Assembly (NCBI RefSeq): GCF_000715075.1
Contig: NC_134087.1
Location: 185,535,276 to 185,599,275 of the forward strand
DNA: 64,000 nucleotides
Reading direction: 5' to 3'
DNA from: Nicotiana tabacum
Taxonomy: Eukaryota; Streptophyta; Magnoliopsida; Solanales; Solanaceae
Both the position numbers and the translations under genes were made by a program. Below are positions 1-10,371 of this stretch, piece after piece (position 1 is the first letter of the stretch; every line of letters begins with the position of its first letter). The notes below the pieces were generated by a model. The model made no database searches. It was given only the letters and a program-made list of their open reading frames with translations, and had not been told where the DNA came from.

Positions 1-899
1 AAGCAAACTCATCTACACATAAGAAATACAACTGCTTATTGCTAACACTTATCTAGTTGATATTTAATTTGAGCAAATTAAGGGGTTTAGGTACAAAATG
101 AGATCATGAATGTGTAGTGACATGATTCTTTAATACATCACCTAATAAAAAACATGTGACATGATTTTTCGACATTCACCTAGAAGACATACGAAATAAA
201 ATACCTTATGATTTGGCTAATAAGGTAACAAAGTGGTTATAATTTAACTGCCTGATTAGCAACTTATTGCTACAAATATTTCCAAGATCTGTTCACTCTT
301 TGACCTACTTGTATTTATTATATAGAAATTTTGGCATACACAATGAAGTTGAATAACAGATTCATTTATTTTGATATAGTAAGGTTTAAGAACGAGATAA
401 AATAATAGATTCATTGTTGGCCAATACTTTCACTTGATGGGTTCTGTATGGACCTCACAACACTCGGTGCTGCTTCAAATCACATCATCTCCTTATTAAG
501 CAATCAAGTTCAAATGAACATAATATCTAACGGTATCAATGTTGTTAAACATACGGAGTCTTGCGGTCACAAATCCTTTGTAGAAAAGTACGGGATGTAA
601 CAGGTAAATGGATAAATAATCTAGGGGGAATGGGTTAATAGATTTTCATGTCAAAATTTGTGCAAAACATAGCAAGCCCTAGATAAAATTGTCGAACTGT
701 TGTATAAAATGGTAGTAATCAAGACTTAGCTTAATATAACTTGATCAAATTTGATAGAATTCTTAGAATACATTGATGTGTCTAGTTTGGTCATCTCTAT
801 GCGTATTCACTACTACATTGCTATGGTCGATATTTTGAGATGCTGGATTCTATACTTGTGTTGCTGATAAATTGTGAGATTTGTGAAAGTACTTGAATT
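1..899. other. AT-rich sequence without recognised gene
   Basis: I see no reading frame, repeat or transposon signature I can name here. It may be the weakly preserved upstream part of the LTR fragment that follows, because base composition and style do not change sharply at 900. Confidence 0.4.
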
Positions 900-2442
900 A
901 TATGGGCCTTGCGGGTTTATTGAATCATTGTTGGCTTAAAAATTCCGTGATTGAGAATTTGTTGGAATATTCGTTTGAATACTCTCCTCGATGTTATTTA
1001 TACTTACTGCCTTGTCATTTTATTGATATCATATGATTGGTAAGGAAGAGTGTAAGGCACGAAAGGTTATGTCGTACCATTTCATATACATTATCATCTA
1101 AGAAAGAGTGTAAAGCATGAAGGGTGATGCCGTACCATTTCATATACATTAATCATGTGAAGAAGAGTGTAAAGCACGAAGGGTGATGCCATACCGTTTA
1201 ATTTATATTGTTATGCTTTTAATATTGTGAGGTCATGGAACGAAGGGTGTTTCCGTGCAGGTGAGGATGAGGGACATGTATTATGATATGATATCTGTTT
1301 TCCGTGTATACATTTCCGCCTTTACCTTGAGCTGTTATTGTCGCAATTATATATTCTGAGTGATATGTTGTTTTTGTCCCGTACCTGATCTCTATCTCAA
1401 TTGTTGTTGTGTTGTTCATGTCTTTTACTTGCTTAACTTGCATATGCCATGCCTATTTCCTGTTATACTCATGTCATACCTATTCTGTCGCACTTTAGTT
1501 TAAGCGTTCCATCATGCTAGTCATTCATGCCCTTACTTGTTAACTTGTAAAGATCATGTATTTCCTTCTTATTGTCATATTTGTACCTAGGGCTCCAATA
1601 TACTAGTTAATTGACGCTGATATCCCTTTTTTCGAATTGTTCTTATTATTCACGTGCTTTCCGTTTAGCCTTTTACTGTTGCCCATATGTATATTCTTGT
1701 CCATTATTGTTACTTGCGTATTTCCTACTTTGTAATTTATGTTATTGTGTTTCTGTCATATGGTTGGTTCTGTTATGGTATATTTGGAAGGATGAGTTGA
1801 ACGTATGAGGGGTGTTGCTGAGCTAATTGAATTGCTACATAAATTTATTTATACATGGTGAGGATGAGATAGAAGCACGAAGGGTGTTACCGGGCTATGT
1901 GACTTGATATCTTGGATACGTTTCTTATACCAGGAAAGATTGTAAACCTTCTACTGTAATTCCTGCCAGTAATTATTGGATGTCTCACAGAATTGTATAC
2001 GGTACTTTTATCTATTATGTTTTGTACTGCCTATACTGTTAGTCTAATGTACATACTATAACAAATAGCATCTCTCAACTAAAAGCTTCGTCACTACTTC
2101 GATGAGGTTAGACAAAATACTTACCAATAAATGGGGTCGGGTGCTGATTCGGAAGATGTTCGTGCATTTGGATATAGCTGCCACTTATCCTCGGTAGCTT
2201 AGGTTATTGCTAATCTGTTTATGTAACTTTCAAATAGAACGTGTATTTATTTCTATCAATTTTGAAATCCCAAATCGTAGAAGCTCGTGATTTGTACTAC
2301 CAGACCTTGGGTGAATTGTAAATGCTCAATTATCTATTCTATTTTCTATTATAATCTCAGTTGAGTTGTGTTTTTTGTTAGTTGGTTTACCTAGCAGGTT
2401 GAATTAGGCGTCATCATGACTTGTGGTTTTTGGATCGTGACA
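900..2442 (+). mobile_element. 3' portion of a Ty3/gypsy-type LTR (fragment)
   Basis: The stretch ends in GGATCGTGACA at 2432-2442, the same 3' terminus (GGGTCGTGACA) as the LTRs of elements A to D in this window. Upstream are the same LTR modules in the same order: a segment with AAGCACGAAGGGTG followed by a T-rich region, then TCGTCACTACTTCGATGAGG near 2090, then a segment like the GGCGCCATCACGAC seen just before other LTR ends. No primer-binding site follows; LINE sequence begins at once, so this is a solo or truncated LTR. The 5' limit at about 900 is a guess. Confidence 0.55.
1046..1215 (+). repeat. three tandem ~58-59 bp units in an LTR fragment
   Basis: AAGAGTGTAA recurs at 1046, 1104 and 1163, each time followed by GCACGAA(G)GG, a short spacer and ACC(A/G)TTT. 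A looser fourth copy lies near 1230 and another near 1875. The units are minisatellite-like and non-coding. Confidence 0.75.
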
Positions 2443-3378
2443 GAAAGTATGCCAACCCAGGTCAGCAGGAGGCTTATGGAATAGATATTGGTTTATGAAA
2501 CAAAGCAGCTGCAAGCAAGCAATTCTAGAATCTATGTTTAGAAAAGAACAAGCTGTGGATATAATGGGTGCACTGCTACTACATAAAGAACAAATATGTA
2601 TAGGAGGTGCAAATGAACCAAGCATCATGGATTATGAGGAAGATATTGAAATCTAAAGAAAACGATCTGATCGTAGATAGAGACTTCAACCGGTGATGCA
2701 TGCTTGCTCTATCAAGCACATATACCATAAACTGCAAGGAGAATTTAGCAAAGTGAGTTGGAGGAAATTGGTATGCAACAATGCAGTTTGTTCTAGATGG
2801 ATATTCACACTAACTCTTATGGCAAATGGCAGACTGTACACAAAGGATAGACTTTTAAAGCGAGGCATTCACAATGATCAAACATGTCCTCTATGTGCAC
2901 AAGCAAATGAATCTATACAACTTTTATTCTTTGAGTGCCAATATGTGGCTGAGCTATGGATGAGGATGCTCAACTGCAAGGTATTAGCAGGAACATATAT
3001 GGATGGTCTGAGGAGCTGAAATGGGTAGAAAACTGGACAAGAAGCCCGAATGCAAAAAACGGAGATGTTCAAGATTGTATTAGCAGAGTGTGTATACTTT
3101 GTATGGCAGGAAAGGAACGTAAGATTATTTCAAGCTAATGTGAGGAACTGGGAGATAATTAGCAAGCTAATTCTACAAGAAGTGCATTGTAGAAGTAACA
3201 GTAAAATAGGAAAAGCTATAAGTAGATTGGATTACTATCATACGTAATAGATAGAGTAATAGAAGGATAGCAATAGAGTGTAAGAGGGAGGAAGGAAAGT
3301 ATAGGAATATCTATAAGGGTTTTGTATTGATTGTAAATATTTCCATGGTATATAAAAATTTAATTACCAAAAAAAACA
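2443..3378 (+). pseudogene. 3' end of an L1-type LINE (zinc-binding RT-associated domain)
   Basis: The frame at 2693-3019 encodes the C-terminal zinc-binding region that follows reverse transcriptase in plant L1-like LINE ORF2 (zf-RVT type). Visible motifs are a W-R-K-L-V-x-N near residue 23, an A/M-x-x-R-L-x-T-K-D-R-L segment near 45-53, then CPLC at 75-78 and FFEC at 88-91. A shifted frame at 3050-3247 continues with VYFVWQERN, the usual ending of these proteins. The fragment ends in a short A-rich tail (about 3365-3378). The reverse transcriptase itself is absent and the two frames are separated by a stop and a frameshift, so it is a dead 5'-truncated copy or the far side of an interrupted LINE. 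Confidence 0.75.
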
Positions 3379-5286
3379 TTGGCGCTTATTCATAAGGAGC
3401 GAATTCTACCCGCATGCTTTGACTCAACAGCAATGCATAAGTATTCGTCACTTCACATATACGTTGTACCAGCACAATTAAATCACGTAGCAAATAAGCA
3501 AACAAGTCTTATTCCCTCAAGTCAAGGTTAACCACAACACTTACCTCGGTTCACAACCAACTCAAGATTCCAATAAACCCTTGTCGCGTGAATTGGTGTC
3601 TGAATGCCTCGAATATAGTCACAAAAAATTCAATATACTTAACACGGATTATAGGAATCAATTCCATATGAAATTACTAATTTTCCGAATTAAAATCTAA
3701 AATTCATCTAAAATATCAATAGTGGGACCCACGTCTTGAATCTCAAAAAAACTTACGAATCCGAGCACCCAATCCGAGATGATTCCAAGCATACAAAAAT
3801 TATCAAATTCCGATGTCAAATGACCCTTCAAATCCTAAATTTTTGTTTTTGAAAAGTTTTACAAAAAACTCAATTTCTTCCATTTAAATCCGAAGTAAAT
3901 AATAAATATAATATGGATTTATGAAATATAATCACTTTCGGATAATAGAACACTTACTCAAGTCGAATTCGTGAAAAGATCTTTTGGAATCTCCCAAGTC
4001 AGAGACTCAAAACTCAAAAATAAGTAAAAATGGCAAACTTCTGGTTTTATGCATTCTGTCAAGCATTTTCGCATCTGCGAACATATTTTCCACATCTGCG
4101 AGCTTGCATTTGCGAGAAAAATCTCGCATCTGTGAACCAAGGTAGCCAGGCAGAGGACCGCATCTGCAGATCTTCACATCGCAGATGCGAATGCGCAGAA
4201 GCACAAGGAAAGTTGTAGAAGCGAGAAAGAACGCATCTGCGATCATGGCACTGCAGAAGCGGGCATCGCACCTGCGCCCCAAGCTTCGCAGAAGCAAAGC
4301 TTCTCCCCTAGTCTCAAAGTCACAGAAGCGACACTACCTTCGCATAAGCGATCATTCACCTGCTTCCAGAATTGCGCAGGTGCGACGTACTAGAACCAGA
4401 CCTGTGTTCTTGAACAAAAATAGTCTGAAACTCACCGAAAGTCACCTGATACTATCGGGACCCCACACTTTTCCAAACCCAGAAAATAGATGGAATTCTA
4501 GGATTCCTCCTGGAGGCAAATACTTTTAGCATACCTCCTCTAGTTGATCCACACCATCCTCTATTGTCGTAAGATGATACACACTAGCTAACAGCCTAAC
4601 AGACGCTACATCATAAGCACATTGAGAGCGGAGATAGTTGTACACATATACATAAAAAATGACATGTCCTAATATTCAAACAAGTCCCGTAACATAATAC
4701 GGACTTACTCGGGGCTAAAATCACGTCAAATAACATCGAAATTATGAATCGCACCTCGATTCGGACTTATGAGTTTAAAACTTTCCAATTTACAAAACTC
4801 ATGTTAAGCTATATTAAACAAATTCGGAATGACTTCAAATTTTGTAGGAAAGTCCCAAGTGACATAACGGATCTATTCCAACTCCTATAATCAAAATCCG
4901 AGCCCGTTTCCAATAAAAGTCAATTTGTGGTCAAACTTTGAAATATTTAAGCTTTCAAACTTCTAATTTTCAATAAATGGCGATAACTCAAGCTAGGGAC
5001 TTCCAAATTAAATTTCGGGCATACGCCCAAGTCCCAAATCACGATACGAAATTACTGAACTATCAAAATGCAGATCCGAGTCTGTTTGCTCAAAGCATTG
5101 ACCGAAGTCAACTCAATTGAGTTTTAAATCTCTATTTCACATTTTAATTAATTTTTCAAATAAAAACATTCAGGAAAAATTTAGGGACTGTGCACGCAAG
5201 TCGAGGAATATTGGATGGTGCTATTCGAGGTCTCAGAACACAAAAATAAATATTTAATATTGAAGATAACATATTGAGTCATCACA
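3379..5286 (-). mobile_element. Ty3/gypsy LTR fragment, minus orientation
   Basis: Read on the minus strand it begins TGTGATGACTC at 5286 and aligns module by module with the 5' LTR of element D (TGTGATGACCC at 54349), including a shared GGGACTTGGGCGTATGCCCG. Further in are a GC-rich near-palindrome array (4060-4400) and a splice-donor-like GTAAGT at 3539-3544. The 3' half of the LTR is missing: it stops against the LINE tail at about 3379. It is inserted in, or abuts, Tat-element sequence beginning at 5287. No internal region is attached. Confidence 0.65.
4060..4400. repeat. array of CGCATCTGCG / CGCAGAAGCG near-palindromes
   Basis: About a dozen short motifs of the form (T/C)CGCATCTGCG(A/G) or GCAGAAGCG alternate with unrelated spacers of 5-25 bases. 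Each has arms such as CGCA and TGCG around a two-base centre. The same vocabulary recurs in the LTRs of B and C although this LTR body is closer to element D. Confidence 0.8.
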
Positions 5287-6084
5287 ATTACCTCGAGAAC
5301 CGGCGAAAGTATTACTGAATCGTGGGATGACGCGTGTTCGTGGCATTAGATATGTAGAGACATGCATCTAATCAAGCGTCAGAAACTTTTCAGAGGGGTC
5401 AAAGAATTTTTCGCCAAGAAAGGTATCTTCACCAACTTCCCGGTGACACAAGGATGTGCCACCAGAAAATAGGGGGACTATTTGTATAGGGCAAAAATAT
5501 GTTCATATTAAATACTCGCATAATAGAGCGACACGTGGAACCAGAAACAGATGAAAAGTAAAACATGTGGAAATCAAGCCCAGAGGCAGCAATCTCACTT
5601 GTCTCCGAAGAGAATATTTCTCATAAAGATAAATAAATGTCTGTCACCCGGTAGCATTCAATGGAGAATATTTAGCAGTATTAAATACATAGTATTTTAT
5701 AGAGAACATGGCATTCATAGCCTATTGTTATACATTCTCCAATGGCTCCCATAACTGTCATTTAAGAGAGGCTCGATTCTAGGACCTTGTTCCTTAGGTG
5801 CAACTATAAATAGCGAGTTTGATAACCATTAGAGAGCACGAATTTTCTGTCAAACTTATGCTATACACAATATTCTAAGCTCAATAATATTTTATTTCTT
5901 GTTTATTGTTATTACTACTGTCTTCGGAAGCTCTACTCCCAGAACCAAGCTATCTGCTATCTTATCTTGATTTCGACGCAAAGTATTCCATTTTTATTTA
6001 ATTTATTTATCTTTTTGGGATCAAATCGATTCGCTTGTCTATAAATCACGTCCAAATTCAATTGTACCATTTTACGGGTAAACA
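5287..6084 (+). mobile_element. 3' end of a Tat-lineage Ty3/gypsy element (internal tail plus LTR)
   Basis: This is a plus-strand relative of the minus-strand Tat element at 17275-28350. Bases 5287-5482 match the internal tail before the 3' LTR (shared CGTGGGATGACGCGTGTTCG) and include a polypurine tract AATAGGGGGAC at about 5468-5478. The LTR runs from TGTATAGGGC at 5483 to ACGGGTAAACA at 6084, about 600 bp, close to the 585-594 bp of the full element. An LTR TATA-like box (CTATAAATAG) lies at about 5803-5812. The rest of the element is absent upstream. Confidence 0.7.
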
Positions 6085-6528
6085 ATTTTATCGTTCGATT
6101 TGGCTTAAATTATTTTTTTGGTTAAAAGGGCTTAAAATTTAAAAGGATGAAAATAACATTTTGAAGGAAAGTATCTAAAACAAACCGATACTATTATGAA
6201 AATAAGGACATTAAAGTCATTTCTTTTTTTGCTTAGCCTTAAAGTCTTATGTTCCTCCATCAACTCGTTTATGTGACATTATTCTTGAACTTTCTCTTAA
6301 TTAAAAGACGAATATAATGTCTAGAGATAACGTGTGAAAACTCTAACAAGATTAAAATGAGACTAACTCGTTTACCCGATCAAGGTCATATAACGCTTGA
6401 CCACTTCATTGAATATCTAATGTTTACACACAATATTTGGAAACTCTAATCGTCCATATAGTTTCTTTTCGTATGCTATACGTTAATATTATTATTATTT
6501 CATTTTTTAACTCTAAGTAGAAATTTCT
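6085..6528. other. AT-rich sequence between two elements, no gene seen
   Basis: I recognise no coding, RNA or repeat feature. The five bases before element A (TTTCT at 6524-6528) cannot be tested as a target-site duplication because the 3' LTR of A is truncated. Confidence 0.4.
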
Positions 6529-6531
6529 TGT

Positions 6532-6550
6532 AACGACCCGACTGGTCGTT
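6532..6550 (+). other. LTR-terminal hairpin of element A
   Basis: AACGACC (6532-6538) and GGTCGTT (6544-6550) are exact reverse complements around the five-base loop CGACT, three bases inside the LTR start. Elements B, C and D have a hairpin at the same place with different arm bases that still pair. In the 3' LTR of A (13306-13324) one pair has become T/G. Function unknown. Confidence 0.7.
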
Positions 6551-7214
6551 TTGAGAAATTGCGCCCGATTCGGTAGTTTGAGGCCTCGAGCAGCTTCATA
6601 TTTTGTATATCGACTTGTGTGCACGGTTGGATTCAGCTTCCGTATGAATCAGAGTTGAGCTGGAAGAAGGAACCTAGTTTTGGAATTTTAAACAGTGAAA
6701 ATTTGATCGGAATTGGACTTTTGAGTAAACAGCCCCGGAATGGGTTGTGGGTGATCTCAACAACTTCGTATGGTAATTTTGGACTTAGGCGCGTGCTCGG
6801 ATTCGAATTTGGGATCCGTAGGGTAACTTGAGGTGTTTCGGCGAAAGTTGGAAAAGTTGAAGTTTGGAAAATGGAGAAGTTTGACTTATAGTTGACTTTT
6901 GTTATATCGAGGTCGAAATACGATTTCGAGAGTTGGAACAGCTCCGTCCCGTCACTTTGGACTTGTCTGCAAAATTTGGCGTCATTCCGGGTTGAATTGA
7001 TAGGTTTCGGCACGAGTTTTGGAAGTTAGAAGGTTGAAAGTTCCTAATTTCGATTCCTGGTGTGATTCGATGTTTCGACATTGTTTGATATGATTTGAGA
7101 CCTCGAACGAGTCCGTGATAGGTTATATGACTTGTTTGTGTGTTTGGACGGGGTCCCGGGGGCCTCGAGTCGGCTACGAGTCATTTTCCCTTGTTTTTGA
7201 AGTGCTGTTTTCTG

Positions 7215-7560
7215 CTTCTGGTATCCTCTTTCACGTTCGCGAGCAGTCTTTCGCATTCGCGAAGCTTTGTTGCTGACCACCTGAAATCCTTCTTCGCATT
7301 CGCGTTTGGAGCCTCGCGTTTGCGAAGCTATGTCTCTCCCTTCATCGCGTTCGCGTTCCCTTCTCACGTTCGTGTAGTTATGACGTTCCACTCTTCCCGT
7401 TCGCGTACTAGTTCACGCGCTCACGAAGGGCAGTCCTTGGGCCATTAGATTTCCCTTCTTCACATTCGCGGATGCAATGTCGCGTTCGTGATGAGTAATC
7501 TGATCACCTCCACTTTTTCTTCTTCGCGAACACGAAATTTCCTCCGCGTTCGCGATGCTC
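7215..7560. repeat. array of TTCGCGTTCGCG-type near-palindromes
   Basis: Roughly fourteen copies of short CpG-rich words such as TTCGCATTCGCGAA, TCGCGTTCGCG and TTCGCGAACACGAA occur in 345 bp, separated by ordinary sequence. Arms TTCGCG and CGCGAA flank a two-base centre. The array is copied in the 3' LTR (14020-14330) and its motif family, read from either strand, also fills both LTRs of element D. Confidence 0.8.
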
Positions 7561-8087
7561 AAAATCTGGGTGGACAGAATATAATTTCCAGATCGAGGGT
7601 TACACCATTGTCACAATTTATGGAGTTCTAGAGCTCGATTTTGGGTGATTCTTTGTGGGTTTTTCAAGCAAAACGATTGGGTAAATGTTCTTCACCTAGA
7701 ATATATTATATTCCATTAAATTGTTTTCATTTCTATCATTTAATTTGTGATTTGGGTTGAGTAAAACGTTGGGTTTTGAAGAAAATTCCTAAAATGAAAA
7801 TCAAGATTTGAGGGGCCAAATGGTATCGGAATTTAGTAAATTTTGTATGGCTGAACTCATTTTAGAACGGGTGATCGGATTTGGTAAAATTTGACGGGTT
7901 CCGAAGTGCGGGCTCGGGGTCGACTTTTGGGTCAATTTTTATATCTTCGTAAAGATTGAAACTTTATTATTTAGAATAGTTCCTTATTCGGTTTATGTGT
8001 GTTTTGGAGTTGTTATAGTTAGATTTGAGCTGCCCGGAGGCCTTTTCGCCCGAGAAGTCCATTTTAGGGTACCGAGTTATCGTCTTT

Positions 8088-8096
8088 GAGGTAAGT
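8088..8096 (+). other. conserved splice-donor-like GAG/GTAAGT in the LTR
   Basis: An exact GAGGTAAGT, followed about 14 bases later by CTTGTGTGGGGGACTTCCCC. The same donor-like nonamer sits at the same module position in the LTRs of elements C and D and in one LTR of B. It could be the donor of a leader intron; no transcript evidence is available here. Confidence 0.45.
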
Positions 8097-8570
8097 ATCT
8101 TGCATAACCTTGTGTGGGGGACTTCCCCTTAGGAATTGAGTCTTCTATTCTAATTGTTGTCCGTTCATGTGAGGTGACGAGTGTGTGCTCGGATATATTT
8201 GTGGAAAATATGCTCTAGGGTTCCTAGGTCCTTATGTTCAAATGCGGAGAGTATTCCGTTATGATTGAGTTTAATAATTGCTTAAATTATCTCTATATGC
8301 TCCATATGAAATTGCTAACTTTCCTTGAAGTCCTTCGTGTTGCATTGACCCTTAATTGCCTTAATTGAAGTGATCACCTTCCTTATTGTTTTGATACTTC
8401 TTGATTGTGAGTTCCTCTATGACTTTGTACTAATATGTTACATGTCCAATTGTTGTGATTACCGGTATAGTTATCATGTGCTTGTTACGTCTTGTTGTTT
8501 AGTTAAGGTTTCATTGTGAATATAATTATCGGTACAAGTTTGGTTATAGTTGATTCCCTTGCTGGGACAT

Positions 8571-9005
8571 ATTTAATCCTTACTGTTGGTTCCCTTGCCG
8601 GGATGTGTTTACTCTTGTTATTGACTTCCTTGCCGGGATATAGTTGTTTCCTTATTGTTACCTTGCCGGTATTCTTTTGTGATTAGTGCTGGTTTGAATA
8701 TTAAATGGATCGGGTTGCACGCCGCAATAATATTATATGGATCGGATTGCATGCCGCAATAATATTATATGGATTGGGTTATACGCCACAACAATATTGT
8801 ATGGATCGGTTTGCATACCGCAACAATATTAAATGGATCGGGTTGCATGCCGCAACATCATTATATGATTCGGATCAGGTTGCACGCCGCAACAGTGTTA
8901 TATGATTTGGATCGGGTTGCACACCGCAACATCACTATATGATTTGGATCGGGTTGCACGCCGCAATAGTAATATATGATTGGGATCGGGTTGCACGCCG
9001 TAAGA
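8571..9005 (+). repeat. two minisatellites: CCTTGCCGGGA units and ~34 bp GGTTGCACGCCGCAAC units
   Basis: Three to four spaced copies of a unit around CCTTGCCGGGA (8571-8690) precede about nine copies of a 30-38 bp unit (8705-9005) built on GGATCGGGTTGCACGCCGCA and then an AT-rich stretch. Each second-type unit contains GTTGC and GCAAC around the loop ACGCC. The 3' LTR of A has only two such units (15462-15525). Confidence 0.85.
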
Positions 9006-10359
9006 AGAAAGAATAAAAGTGAATATTGATTCTTACGGTGAGAACGAGAGCGAAAGCACAAAGGGTGATACCGTGCACTTTCTGTTGTTGTGTGTATTTG
9101 TTGTTATCAATTCAAACGTTTAAACTATTTAATTCCTTTATCGATGTGATCCTTTGTGTTAGAACTCACAATGTTTTTAATACCTCACCGTATATATATA
9201 TATTTATTTATACGTTCCAATACTTCAAACTTCAATAATTGTTACATCCTTAATTCAATTAGTTTCTCAATTATATCCCCTTAAACCGTCTGAGGGTGTA
9301 TTTTTCTTAAAAAGAAATTTCTACTAAGTTTTAAGTTATCAACTCACCTGTTAAAGGTAATAATTCTTCCGATGTTGTATTTTAAATTGAAAGGGGTACT
9401 TTTTTACTCCAATGATTTTTAAAAATAACTTCATCTTTTCTCGCCGATTTTCCAAACTTATTTAGAAATTAAAATTTAATTTATATCATGTAAATAGGAC
9501 TTCTCGAACATCTTAATGCATTTGTAAGGACATTTTGTATTGTATATCATGTGGATTTTATTGTTAAGAGTGAGATGGAAAATATGTGGGCACGGGGTGT
9601 CATATGTGTTGAAAGTTGGAAAGTTGAGATTATGATATTAGAAATCGAGGATTGAAATGGTCGAGATGGTGTATTAAACATGATGTGATTGATTGAGTTG
9701 ACATTGTTTTCTTTAATTGGATACATTCTTACTTTTCTCCGTCTCTGTTACGTTAGTGTTGAATTTCTTGGGTTATCTGATTTACTTGGTTTCCGTTTGT
9801 TACTATTTGTGTTCTCCCTTTATATTGTTTGTACTTGGATTTTCTCTCCGCGATTGATATTACTTCGTTATCTTTATCTTGATATTTTATTATCATATTT
9901 TGTTCACTTTATTTGAACAGTAGGTGTCTTGACTGTTCCTCGTCACTACCCCACCGAGATTAGTCTTGGTATTTACTGGGCACCGCTGTGGTGTGATCAT
10001 ACTACACTTCTGTACATTTTTGTGTACAGATCCAGGTGGATTGATAGTAGCTGTGCGGGTCGTCGCGGTGGAGACTCAAGGTAAACTTGCTACAGCTTTC
10101 GCAGGTTCGGAGTCACCTTCATTTGTATTTACTTCCATTTGATCCTTTGTTTCGGGGAAGTGATGTATTAATTTGTGAAATTACTCTTAGATAGGCTTGT
10201 GACTTGTACTATCGATTTTGGGAATTTTTGATTTATTCAGAGTTGGTTAATTTAAAGTTAGTAAGCACCAATGTTATTTCAGTTTATGTTAGGCTTACCT
10301 AGTTTAGAGACTAGGTGCCATCACGACTCCTTCAGAGGGATTTTTGGGTCGTGAAAAGT

Positions 10360-10371
10360 TGGTATCAGAGC
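10360..10371 (+). other. primer-binding site, initiator tRNA-Met type
   Basis: TGGTATCAGAGC lies three bases after the LTR end. The first 11 bases are complementary to the 3' end of plant initiator tRNA-Met, the common primer for chromovirus-type and many copia elements. Confidence 0.85.

Larger units (their letters stand above)
6529..10356 (+). repeat. Element A 5' LTR
   Basis: Starts TGTAACGACCC and ends GGGTCGTGAAA (a decayed TGACA). At 3.8 kb it is very long. Order of modules: terminal hairpin (6532-6550), conserved GTCCCGGGGGCCTCG-type segment near 7148, GC-rich array (7215-7560), splice-donor-like GTAAGT (8091), CCTTGCCGGGA repeats (about 8571-8690), a hairpin-forming ~34 bp tandem repeat (8705-9005), and the CGTCACTACCCCACCGAG segment near 9940. 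It aligns with 13303-15934 over its first ~2.9 kb. Confidence 0.8.

Noticed and set aside
7044..7448. open frames on both strands over the array of element A
   Set aside because: Low-complexity Arg/Ser/Phe products of the repeated CGCG words, with no similarity between LTR copies beyond the repeats.
8705..9005. regular palindromic repeats that could suggest a CRISPR array
   Set aside because: Units are directly tandem without unique spacers, occur inside an LTR and in a eukaryotic genome.
9689..9916. 75-codon hydrophobic frame in the 5' LTR of element A
   Set aside because: T-rich LTR sequence gives Leu/Phe/Ile-rich frames by chance; the region is absent from the truncated 3' LTR so it cannot be tested, and nothing else supports it.
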